Shown in pieces: positions 31,726-39,486 of a stretch of DNA of 64,000 bases. Numbering within the stretch: position 1 is the stretch's first letter; each line of letters opens with the position of its first letter. The translations under genes and the position numbers were made by a program. Below the pieces are notes generated by a model. That model saw only the letters and a list, made by a program, of their open reading frames with translations, searched no databases and had not been told where the DNA came from. The DNA comes from Sphingomonas cremea (GTDB lineage Bacteria > Pseudomonadota > Alphaproteobacteria > Sphingomonadales > Sphingomonadaceae), in NCBI RefSeq assembly GCF_021502585.1, contig NZ_JAKFGM010000003.1:310001-374000 (forward strand). The letters are read 5' to 3'.

Positions 31726-32209
31726 GCAACACCCTACGGATATCGTTGCCCAGCTCGGCTATCTGACTCTCGGAACGCGCCTGAAGCGGCTTGCCGAGCA
31801 ATTGCAGGCAGGGGTCGCCGAGACGCTGTCGGACTGCGGCCACGAGGTTCAGCCGGGACAATTGCCTGTCCTGATAGCCATTTCCGAAACCGACGGACCC
31901 ACCGTGGCCGACTTGGTCAATGCGGTGGGCCTTACCCAACCGGGGATATCGCGGACACTGGCGACGCTGAAGCAAGCAGGGCTCGTCAGCATCCGGCCGG
32001 ACAAAAAAGATGCGCGGACGCGGCGCGCTTACCTCACGGCAAAATCCACCGCATTGATGGACAGGCTGCGTAACGAGGTCTTCGGAAAGGTCGCCGCCGC
32101 CGCCGCCGAGCTTTGCGATGGCCTGGATATTCTCGATGCTCTCGCCGTCATGGAAAGGCGAAATCGCGAGCAACCTTTCATCCAACGCATTCGAAAGGCA
32201 CGATCGTGA
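31724..32209 (+). CDS. MarR-family transcriptional regulator
   Basis: This is a 161-residue winged-helix repressor. The MarR fold is clear in LPVLIAISETDGPTVADLVNAVGLTQPGISRTLATLKQAGLVSIRPDKKDARTRRAYLTAKS (about 45-110), including the wing with DKKDART, flanked by dimerisation helices. It starts at the ATG at 31724, inside its own putative operator. Its stop overlaps the GTG of the acetyltransferase gene (GTGA), so the two are cotranslated. It probably controls that pair; the emrAB-type efflux genes run in the opposite direction downstream and show no copy of its operator. Confidence 0.93.
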   Translation: MQHPTDIVAQLGYLTLGTRLKRLAEQLQAGVAETLSDCGHEVQPGQLPVLIAISETDGPTVADLVNAVGLTQPGISRTLATLKQAGLVSIRPDKKDARTRRAYLTAKSTALMDRLRNEVFGKVAAAAAELCDGLDILDALAVMERRNREQPFIQRIRKARS

Positions 32210-32880
32210 ACCCTCTTGACCGCCCGATCTGGTCGGCGCTTGCGACACGGCAAGCCCAATTTGCGCGGGGCGCCCTGCCGGCGCTGGCGTTTCGCACGGA
32301 CGTCGAGCCATTTGCCGCGGCAGCATCGGACGACCCTGAGAGCCTGGAGGCGCTCAGCGAATTATTCGTGCCCGAAGACAAGCTGCTGCTAATCCAGCGC
32401 GATCCCTCACCGCCCCTTCCCGGACTCAATCTCGTTTCCGAGGCAATCGGGGTACAAATGGTATCGGAACAGGCGGTGGAGCAGCGCCGACCACCCGACG
32501 TGATTCCCCTAGATGATGGGGACGCGGTCGAAATGCGTGCCCTTGCCGAGCTGACCAAGCCAGGACCTTTTCGGCCATCCACACACAAATTGGGCCAGTT
32601 TTGGGGGATAAGGCATGAAGGGCGCCTGGTTGCGATGGCCGGAGAGCGGCTTAAAATTCCGGGCATGAGCGAAGTCAGCGGGGTCTGCACCCACCCCCAC
32701 TGGCGCGGCCATGGCTACGCCCGACTACTTTCGGCATTTGTGACGTCCCAGATCCAGTCCCGAGGCGAAACGCCATTTCTGCATGCCTATGCCGACAATG
32801 ACGCCGCCATCAGGCTCTATGAGCGGCTGGGCTATACGATGCGGTGCGAGGTCGCCGTCCAGTCCTTCGGACGCCTGTAG
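32206..32880 (+). CDS. GNAT-family N-acetyltransferase
   Basis: This is a 224-residue protein whose last 100 residues carry the GNAT fold: FWGIRHEGRLVAMAGERLKIPG, then motif A VSGVCTHPHWRGHGYARLLSAFVTS (acetyl-CoA pyrophosphate loop) and motif B HAYADNDAAIRLYERLGYTMR, as in FR47-like acetyltransferases. The first 100 residues are specific to this branch. It starts at the GTG at 32206 within the MarR stop. The pairing with a MarR regulator suggests modification of a toxic small molecule, but the acceptor is unknown. Confidence 0.88.
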   Translation: MNPLDRPIWSALATRQAQFARGALPALAFRTDVEPFAAAASDDPESLEALSELFVPEDKLLLIQRDPSPPLPGLNLVSEAIGVQMVSEQAVEQRRPPDVIPLDDGDAVEMRALAELTKPGPFRPSTHKLGQFWGIRHEGRLVAMAGERLKIPGMSEVSGVCTHPHWRGHGYARLLSAFVTSQIQSRGETPFLHAYADNDAAIRLYERLGYTMRCEVAVQSFGRL

Positions 32881-32921
32881 GCCCAAATGGCCAGCTTGAG
32901 CGACTGCGTAGGAGTGATCGC

Positions 32922-34097
32922 TTACCGATCCGTTTCGACGCGTGCGACGACCGACATGCCGGGCCTAAGCTTGCCGGCGAGGGGTTGGCCGGGATCGATC
33001 TGAATGCGCGCCGCAATGCGCTGCGCAACCTTAACGAAATTACCCGTCGCATTATCTGGGCGCAGGACTGCAAATTCGGAGCCGGCTGCGGGAGCCAGGC
33101 TTTCGAGATGGCCGTTCAGCCGTGCGCCGCCTAGCGCATCAACCGTAAAATATGCCGCCTGGCCGACCCGCATCTTCCTCGTCTGGGCTTCCTTGAAATT
33201 TGCCGTCACCCAATAATTCTTCGGCACCAAATACATCAGCTGGGTGCCGGCCGTGACATATTGGCCCTGACGGACTCCGACCTCGCTCAGCTGCCCGGCC
33301 TTTGGCGCCCGGATTACGGTGTGATCGAGATCGACTTCGGCAAGGCGGACCTGAGCCTTTGCAGCCTCGACATTGGCGCTAAGGCCGGTCCGGCCGACGA
33401 TGACGGTCCGCACATCCTGCCTGCCGATTTCCCGGGCTGCGCGCGCCTCCCTTAGCTGAGCCTCGGCAGCCCGCAGGGCAGCGACCTGCCGATCGAGATC
33501 GGCCTGCGAGACCCAGCCGTGGGCAATGAGCGAATTGATCCGGCGCGTATCCGCCTGGACCTTGAGAAGTTGCGCTTGGGCATTGGCGATCCCGGCTTCC
33601 TGGGAAAGCTCACTGGCTTGCTTCGACCTCTGCGCCTGTGCCGAATTATCGAGACTTGCAACCTGAGTAAGGACGTTGGCCCGCGCCTGGGCCACCTTTG
33701 CATTGTAGATGCTGTCCTCGATGCGAACGAGGACCTGTCCCGCTTTCACGTTTTCGAAGTCCTTGACCAGGACCTGCGCAACATATCCTGGCACTTGGGG
33801 GCTAATCACGGTGGTCTGACCGCGTACATAGGCGTTGTCGGTCTGCTCGTAGCGCCCGCCAAACGGCGGCAATTGCCATGCGTAGAGAATAGTGACGATT
33901 GCGGCTGCGATGAGCAGTACGATCGCCGCGCTGGTGGGAAATGATCGCGCAGGCGGGTTCCAGCGTGCCGGCTCGGCGACCGCATCCGACTGCGATACCG
34001 GCTCTGATGGGATAGTGGTCGGCGAAGTAGCTTTCCGTTCGGCTTGAGCCGCCTCGCTGCTCAACGTTGAAGCATTTGGATTGTCAGCCGATGTCAT
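32922..34097 (-). CDS. HlyD/EmrA-family efflux adaptor
   Basis: This is a 391-residue membrane fusion protein of an EmrAB-type drug efflux system. A cytoplasmic N-terminus and one membrane helix (about 56-73) are followed by the barrel-sandwich half QTDNAYVRGQTTVISPQVPGYVAQVLVKDFENVKAGQVLVRIED, a coiled-coil hairpin (about 145-255) and the second lipoyl half TVIRAPKAGQLSEVGVRQGQYVTAGT. The end GKLRPGMSVVARVET is typical of EmrA. The ATG at 34097 lies inside the transporter gene's end (14-base overlap). It should bridge the inner-membrane pump to an outer-membrane channel encoded elsewhere. Confidence 0.92.
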   Translation of the reverse strand: MTSADNPNASTLSSEAAQAERKATSPTTIPSEPVSQSDAVAEPARWNPPARSFPTSAAIVLLIAAAIVTILYAWQLPPFGGRYEQTDNAYVRGQTTVISPQVPGYVAQVLVKDFENVKAGQVLVRIEDSIYNAKVAQARANVLTQVASLDNSAQAQRSKQASELSQEAGIANAQAQLLKVQADTRRINSLIAHGWVSQADLDRQVAALRAAEAQLREARAAREIGRQDVRTVIVGRTGLSANVEAAKAQVRLAEVDLDHTVIRAPKAGQLSEVGVRQGQYVTAGTQLMYLVPKNYWVTANFKEAQTRKMRVGQAAYFTVDALGGARLNGHLESLAPAAGSEFAVLRPDNATGNFVKVAQRIAARIQIDPGQPLAGKLRPGMSVVARVETDR

Positions 34098-35775
34098 GGT
34101 GCTGGCTGTCCTTCCTCGGCGCCCCCGCTGCCATGGCCGCCACCCTTTGCGCAAGCAGTATGATCGGCGAAATCTCGCCCCGCTGACGCATGCGAAGCTC
34201 GATCGACACTCCCCACAGGAACAGCAGGCAGGCGAGGATACCAATGACAAAGAATATGTCGTTGAAGGCCAGGATGTTTGCCTCCCGCGCGACGTCGCGG
34301 CCGAGAAGCGCCGCCCCTTCCGACGACCGCAATACCGGGTCGGCAACCACACCGCCGACCTGGCGCGCGCTTCCGGACAAGCGACCCGCAACCGTCGGAT
34401 TGGTCAGCAAAACCTGTTCGACGAGGTTATGGGAATGGATTTTCTCGCGTACCGTTTGAAGCGTCCCGAAAATGGCCGAACCGGCCAGACCGCCCAGATT
34501 CTGTGTAGCGCTAAACAATACGATCCAGCTGATGAAGTTTTGCGGCCCGGCCAGGAGCGTTCGGGAAACGCCAATCACCATTGCGGGGCCGATGAATAGT
34601 AGGGCGCCGAAACCGATCAGGGCCTGGCTCAGGTAAAGGTTGGCGGGCCTGGTCAGGTTGGTTGCCCCCGCATCCATGAAGGCGCCGACCGCAATCAGCA
34701 GGCACGCCACCTGGATCCCGCGGGCCGGCGACTGGGGCTGGAATGTTACGATCGCGGTAAGGAGGCCGGCGATCGAAGCAAGCGTGACGATGACATAGAG
34801 CGTCCGGAACTGGTCGACCCCCATTCCCAGTACCGAAAGCAGGCCGATCGATCCGAAGGTCTGCTCGGAAAGCAGGATACGCATGAAAATCGCAATGAGG
34901 GCGATGCGGATTATGATCCACTGGCTGAGCCACCGCGTCGTCAGCAAGGGGCGTTCACGCCGATGCTCGACCGCGATCCCCGCGCAGATCAACAGTATCG
35001 CGCCGATCAGCGCCCATCCAATCCATGGCTGTGAGGTCCACCATAAGGTGCGCCCCAGGGAAAGCGCCGCGCACAATAGGCCGATGCCCGGGAACATCAG
35101 GCCAATGGTGATAAAATCGGCCCGCTCGAACACTTTCTCTCGCTGGCTGGGTGGAAGCGGGAGCGCCAGCACCGCAGCCAACGTCAACAGCGCGAGTCCC
35201 AGTTCAAAGAAATAGGCCATCCGCCAATCGCCCCATTCCAGCAGTTCAGGGGCAATCATGCGTGCGATCGGTGTTGCCAGTTGCGGTACGCTGATGCCGA
35301 TCAGGATCGCATAGATGCGCTTAGGCGCGGGCATTGCCTGGAACATCGCCAAGATGCCGAGAGTGATGAGGCCCGCGGCCGCAATTCCACTTGCCGCCCG
35401 GATGAGGATCGCAGACCAAAAGTCGTGCACGAATAAGTGCGTGACGACGGTCAAGATGTAGAAGGTCAGCATCAATTTGATGAACAAGCCCAGCCCGAAT
35501 TGCTGTCGGAATTTCACCAGCAGCAGGTTCGAGCAGACGTTGGTGGTCACATAGGCGGCGGGAATCCAGGCCGCTTCAACTGAAGTGAGGCCGAGCGTCC
35601 CCTGAAAGAAGGCCAGGTTGGCGGTAACCAGCGAATTGCCGAGCCCTCCAGTGAGCGCGGCGAGAACGCCGATCGCGCCATAGGCCCACATCCGGTAGTT
35701 CGGGTGATCGGGATTGAACGGAGAGCCCGGGATGATCGGACGCTCGTGGGGCTTGAACTGATAGGACTCGGCCAT
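34084..35775 (-). CDS. DHA2-family (EmrB-type) MFS drug transporter
   Basis: This is a 563-residue proton-driven transporter with 14 predicted membrane helices. The stretches AAWIPAAYVTTNVCSNLLLVKF, RAASGIAAAGLITLG and the motif-C-like region between helices 4 and 6 fit DHA2. It is followed, with overlap, by the EmrA-type adaptor, so the pair forms a two-component efflux pump completed by an outer-membrane factor. Transporter first, adaptor second is the reverse of E. coli emrAB. The 112-base upstream spacer shows no MarR-type palindrome. Confidence 0.92.
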   Translation of the reverse strand: MAESYQFKPHERPIIPGSPFNPDHPNYRMWAYGAIGVLAALTGGLGNSLVTANLAFFQGTLGLTSVEAAWIPAAYVTTNVCSNLLLVKFRQQFGLGLFIKLMLTFYILTVVTHLFVHDFWSAILIRAASGIAAAGLITLGILAMFQAMPAPKRIYAILIGISVPQLATPIARMIAPELLEWGDWRMAYFFELGLALLTLAAVLALPLPPSQREKVFERADFITIGLMFPGIGLLCAALSLGRTLWWTSQPWIGWALIGAILLICAGIAVEHRRERPLLTTRWLSQWIIIRIALIAIFMRILLSEQTFGSIGLLSVLGMGVDQFRTLYVIVTLASIAGLLTAIVTFQPQSPARGIQVACLLIAVGAFMDAGATNLTRPANLYLSQALIGFGALLFIGPAMVIGVSRTLLAGPQNFISWIVLFSATQNLGGLAGSAIFGTLQTVREKIHSHNLVEQVLLTNPTVAGRLSGSARQVGGVVADPVLRSSEGAALLGRDVAREANILAFNDIFFVIGILACLLFLWGVSIELRMRQRGEISPIILLAQRVAAMAAGAPRKDSQHHDIG

Positions 35776-35887
35776 GATGCAGCCCGTGCTCCGAAGGCAA
35801 ATTCATCACAAGAAAACTGGCCCGATACATTTTCGCACCTTCGCCAGTCCTCAGCAATCCGCTCCGGCCCATAAGCGGGCGCAAAGC

Positions 35888-36610
35888 CTAGACAGACCGC
35901 TTAGCAGCCACGAGGTAGTTCAAGCTCATATCCTCGCTCAAATGCAGTCCGCGCGTGGGCGAGATGGCGATGCCTTCGAAGTCGATGCACTCCAGCCCCG
36001 CATGAGCGAGCAGGCCGCGCATCGTGTCGGGGTCAATGAACTTGTCGAAATCGTGGGTTCCCTTGGGGATCTGGCCGAAGCCTTCCGCCAATGTGATCGT
36101 CAGCAGCTTCGACCAGGCCGTCTTGTTGGGGGTCGACAGGATCATGAGCCCGCCCGGCGCCAGGCGAGCGGCGAGGTCCTTCACGAATACCTGCGGATCG
36201 GCGACATGTTCGATCACTTCCATTGACGTGACCAGGTCGAACTGGCCGTCGAGCGCTTCGACGCCGACCGCGCGATAATCGATGGCCAGCCCCTGCCCCG
36301 CGGCATGAGCCTTGGCGACCTCGATCAGTTCCGGCGCGGCATCGACGGCCGTAACCGTTGCGCCGAGCCTTGCCAGCGGTTCCGCCAGCAACCCTGCCCC
36401 GCAGCCGACGTCGAGCGCGCTCTTAGCCTCCAGCGGCCGAAGTCCCTGCTCGTCGAGCCCGAAATGCTGGTCCAGCATGTCGCGGATGTAGCAGAGCCGC
36501 ACCGGGTTCAGCTTGTGCAACATCGCCGAGGCGCCGTTTGGGTCCCACCAGTCGGCCGCCATCCCGCCAAAATGCTCGGCCTCGCGATCCACGATGCTTG
36601 TCTTGCTCAT
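35888..36610 (-). CDS. ubiG: Ubiquinone biosynthesis O-methyltransferase UbiG
   Basis: This is a 240-residue SAM-dependent methyltransferase performing both O-methylations in ubiquinone synthesis. The characteristic start is EAEHFGGMAADWWDPNGASAMLHKLNPVRL, followed by the SAM motif LDVGCGAGLLAEPLARLGATVTAVDAA, the post-II region FDLVTSMEVIEHVADPQ and LSTPNKTAWSKLLTI. It is divergent from lysC with a 58-base gap. Coq7 of the same pathway is encoded at 53149-53685. Confidence 0.96.
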   Translation of the reverse strand: MSKTSIVDREAEHFGGMAADWWDPNGASAMLHKLNPVRLCYIRDMLDQHFGLDEQGLRPLEAKSALDVGCGAGLLAEPLARLGATVTAVDAAPELIEVAKAHAAGQGLAIDYRAVGVEALDGQFDLVTSMEVIEHVADPQVFVKDLAARLAPGGLMILSTPNKTAWSKLLTITLAEGFGQIPKGTHDFDKFIDPDTMRGLLAHAGLECIDFEGIAISPTRGLHLSEDMSLNYLVAAKRSV

Positions 36611-36668
36611 GCGGCGACCCTAACAGGACGCCGCCGCTGGGGCCACGAGGAAAGAAATCCGCCGGAAA

Positions 36669-37907
36669 ATGCCGCGCATCGTCATGAAATTCGGCGGAAC
36701 CTCTATGGCCGGGATCGAGCGCATTCGCTCGGTCGCGGCGCGAGTCAAGCGCGAGGCGGAAGCGGGCAATGAGGTGTTGGTGGTCGTCTCCGCCATGGCC
36801 GGCGAGACCGACCGGCTGGTCCAGCTGTGCAAGGAAGCCTCAGCGCTGGCCGATCCCAAGGAATATGACGTGGTCGTCGCCAGCGGCGAGCAGGTGACTT
36901 CCGGCCTGCTCGCCATGACCCTGCAGAACATGGGGGTGAAGGCGCGCAGCTTCATGGGCTGGCAGCTGGTCCGCGCATCCGGCGTTCACGGCAACGCCCG
37001 GGTCGAAAAGATCGAAGGCGCGCTGCTCGACGAGGCGCTGAAAGAGGGCATGGTCGCAGTCATCCCGGGTTTCCAGGGCGTCAGCGACGATGGCCGGGTG
37101 GCGACCCTTGGCCGCGGCGGATCGGACACGTCGGCCGTGGCGATCGCGGCGGGGATCAAGGCCGACCGCTGCGACATCTACACCGACGTCGACGGGGTCT
37201 ATACTACCGACCCGCGCATCGTACCGAGGGCGCGCAAGCTGACCAAAATCACTTTCGAGGAGATGCTCGAATTGGCAGGCGTGGGGGCCAAGGTGCTCCA
37301 GGTCCGCTCGGTCGGGCTTGCCATGCGCGAGAATTTGCCGCTGCGGGTGTTGACCGCGTTCGACGATTTGCCGGGGACCGAGATCGTCCCCGAACTTGGG
37401 GAAGACGACATGGAGCGTAACGCCATCGCCGGCATCGCCGCCGACCGCAACGAGGCGCGCATCACATTGACCCGGATTCCCGACCAGCCGGGAACGGTCG
37501 CTGCAGTAATGGGCCCGCTGGCCGAGGCGGGAATCCAGGTCGACATGATCGTCCATGCCGCGACCGCCGGCGAGGGGTCGAGCGACCTGACATTCACCGT
37601 GCCGCGCGCCAGCCTGTCGCAGGCAGTTAGCGCGCTCGAGAAGAGCCGCGCCACGATCGGCGGCGGCGAGCTTCATACGGACGATGCCGTCGCCAAAGTC
37701 TCGATCGTCGGGGTCGGCATCCGCTCCAATCCTGAGCTGGCCGCCAAGATGTTCGCCACGCTAGCCGAGCGCGGCATCAACCTGCTCGCGGTCAGCGCGA
37801 GCGAGATCAAGGTCAGCGTGCTGGTCGCCGAGGATGAGATGGAGCTTGCCGTGCGCGTGCTTCACACCGCCTTCGGCCTGGACGCGCCACAGGGAGAAGC
37901 GGCATGA
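36669..37907 (+). CDS. lysC: Aspartate kinase
   Basis: This is a 412-residue kinase that catalyses the first step of lysine, threonine and methionine synthesis. The ATP site has IVMKFGGTSMAGIERI, then GRGGSDTSAVAIAAGIKADRCDIYTDVDGVYTTDPRIVP. Two C-terminal ACT domains (about 265-400) include RITLTRIPDQPGTVAAVMGPLAEAGIQVDMI and VSIVGVGIRSNPELAAKMF, predicting feedback control by lysine or threonine. The stop overlaps the next gene's ATG (ATGA). Confidence 0.97.
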   Translation: MPRIVMKFGGTSMAGIERIRSVAARVKREAEAGNEVLVVVSAMAGETDRLVQLCKEASALADPKEYDVVVASGEQVTSGLLAMTLQNMGVKARSFMGWQLVRASGVHGNARVEKIEGALLDEALKEGMVAVIPGFQGVSDDGRVATLGRGGSDTSAVAIAAGIKADRCDIYTDVDGVYTTDPRIVPRARKLTKITFEEMLELAGVGAKVLQVRSVGLAMRENLPLRVLTAFDDLPGTEIVPELGEDDMERNAIAGIAADRNEARITLTRIPDQPGTVAAVMGPLAEAGIQVDMIVHAATAGEGSSDLTFTVPRASLSQAVSALEKSRATIGGGELHTDDAVAKVSIVGVGIRSNPELAAKMFATLAERGINLLAVSASEIKVSVLVAEDEMELAVRVLHTAFGLDAPQGEAA

Positions 37908-38959
37908 GCGGCGAGGGAATGATCGCGGAACCGCGCGCGGTCCACGGCGATGCCGGAATGGTTCGCTTGAAGGAGCTGATGGCGCGCGGGACCGACTTCC
38001 TCGGCACCGAGTGGGCGATCCTGGGCGGGGCAATGAGCTGGATCAGCGAGCGTCACCTCGTTTCCGCCATCTCCAACGCCGGCGGATTCGGAGTGATCGC
38101 CTGCGGCGCCATGCCACCCGAGTTGCTCGACAAGGAAATCGAGGCGACCAAGACACTCACCGACAAGCCGTTCGGGGTGAACCTCATCACCATGCACCCC
38201 CAGCTCAACGAGCTGATCGACGTTTGCTCCAAGCATGAAGTGACTCATGTCGTCCTCGCCGGCGGCCTGCCGCCCGGCGGGGCGATCGAGCGGATCAAGA
38301 GCCATGGAGCAAAACTGATCGTCTTCACCCCAGCGCTGGCGCTGGCCAAGAAGCTGATGCGGTCGGGCGCCGACGCTCTGGTGATCGAGGGGATGGAGGC
38401 CGGCGGCCATATCGGGCCGGTGTCGACCAGCGTGCTGGCTCAGGAGATATTGCCGCACGTCGCCGACGAAATCCCGGTATTCGTCGCCGGCGGGATCGGC
38501 CGGGGGGAGGCGATCGCCGCCTACCTGGAAATGGGCGCGGTCGGCGTCCAACTCGGTACCCGTTTCGTCTGCGCGCACGAATGCATCGCCCATCCAAATT
38601 TCAAAAAGGCATTCCTCCGCGCCTCGGCCAGGGACGCCATTCCTTCCGTCCAGATCGACCCGCGCCTGCCGGTCATTCCGGTTCGCGCGCTCAAGAACCG
38701 CGAGATGGAGAATTTCGCGGCCAAGCAGCGCGAAGTTGCCCAGAAGCTCGACGAAGGCGCGATCGAAATGGCCGAGGCCCAGCTCCAGATCGAGCATTAT
38801 TGGGCGGGCGCGCTGCGCCGGGCGGTAATCGACGGCGACGTTGAGAGCGGCTCGGTCATGGCCGGCCAGTCGGTCGGAATGGTCAAGCGCGAGGAGCCCG
38901 TCGCCGAAATTATTGTGGAACTGGTGGAGGAGGCGGCGGCCGCCCTGGGTTCACGCTAG
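37904..38959 (+). CDS. Nitronate monooxygenase / 2-nitropropane dioxygenase family flavoprotein
   Basis: This is a 351-residue TIM-barrel flavoprotein. FMN-binding and active-site blocks are AILGGAMSWISERHLVSAISNAGGFGVIACGAMPPELL, THVVLAGGLPPGGAI, DALVIEGMEAGGHIGPVST (with the family His) and VFVAGGIGRGEAIAAYLEMGAVGVQLGTRFVC. It could oxidise nitronates or act as an enoyl-ACP reductase-like FabK; the sequence does not decide. It is translationally coupled to lysC by a four-base overlap, an association common in this lineage but unexplained. Its stop interlocks with that of the hemerythrin-like gene (CTAG). Confidence 0.88.
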   Translation: MSGEGMIAEPRAVHGDAGMVRLKELMARGTDFLGTEWAILGGAMSWISERHLVSAISNAGGFGVIACGAMPPELLDKEIEATKTLTDKPFGVNLITMHPQLNELIDVCSKHEVTHVVLAGGLPPGGAIERIKSHGAKLIVFTPALALAKKLMRSGADALVIEGMEAGGHIGPVSTSVLAQEILPHVADEIPVFVAGGIGRGEAIAAYLEMGAVGVQLGTRFVCAHECIAHPNFKKAFLRASARDAIPSVQIDPRLPVIPVRALKNREMENFAAKQREVAQKLDEGAIEMAEAQLQIEHYWAGALRRAVIDGDVESGSVMAGQSVGMVKREEPVAEIIVELVEEAAAALGSR

Positions 38960-39378
38960 GGTGCGGCGGCCTCGATCAGCGGGTAGAGAAAGCGGTTCTC
39001 GCGCTCGATCCGGACCGCCAGCGCCAGCACTAGCTGACGAGCCGCGGCGGCGAATTCGACGAAGCTCCCGGCAATGACGGCAGACGACGGCCACCGCCTG
39101 AGGAATGCTTCAAGCTCGTTTGCAAGCCCACCCATCTCGGCGGCGTAAGTTAGGGCCAGCCGAGCCACTTCGCGATCGCCCGTCGCCACCAATTCCGGGT
39201 AAAGTTGTACGTCTTCCTGGGCGAAGTGAACGCGGAACAGGCCGGCGAGCTTGGAAAACTGGATGGCGATCGGCAGCGCGTCTTCTTCGCCGCGATAATC
39301 GTCGATCAGGTCGATGAGCCGATCGGCCATTGCCATCGCGTCGTCATGCTGGTTTCTGAGGTCGGTTAATTTGAACAT
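38956..39378 (-). CDS. Hemerythrin-like (HHE) domain protein
   Basis: This is a 140-residue four-helix protein. Iron-ligand candidates are H11 in LRNQHDDAM, H51 and E55 in FRVHFAQEDVQLYPEL, and later acidic and His-poor helices; the pattern is incomplete compared with classical hemerythrins, so metal binding may be mononuclear or weak. The ATG at 39378 (MFKLTDLRNQHD) was preferred to 39411, which adds a Trp/Cys-rich stretch. It may sense oxygen or nitric oxide or repair iron-sulfur clusters. It converges on the NMO-like gene with shared stop bases. Confidence 0.82.
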   Translation of the reverse strand: MFKLTDLRNQHDDAMAMADRLIDLIDDYRGEEDALPIAIQFSKLAGLFRVHFAQEDVQLYPELVATGDREVARLALTYAAEMGGLANELEAFLRRWPSSAVIAGSFVEFAAAARQLVLALAVRIERENRFLYPLIEAAAP

Positions 39379-39486
39379 CCCGCAAAGCTGGCACCAAACC
39401 TCCTGCCACATCCTTGTCGGTCGATCCGAAACGGATACATTCGACAGTGCTTGGATTGCCGCCGCTTTCCCTGCTAGCGCTTGTCC

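Noticed and set aside
35776-35887. Copy of the MarR palindrome before the emrB-type gene
   Set aside because: The spacer was read on both strands and contains no ATAACATGTTAT-like dyad, so control of the efflux genes by the neighbouring MarR is not supported.
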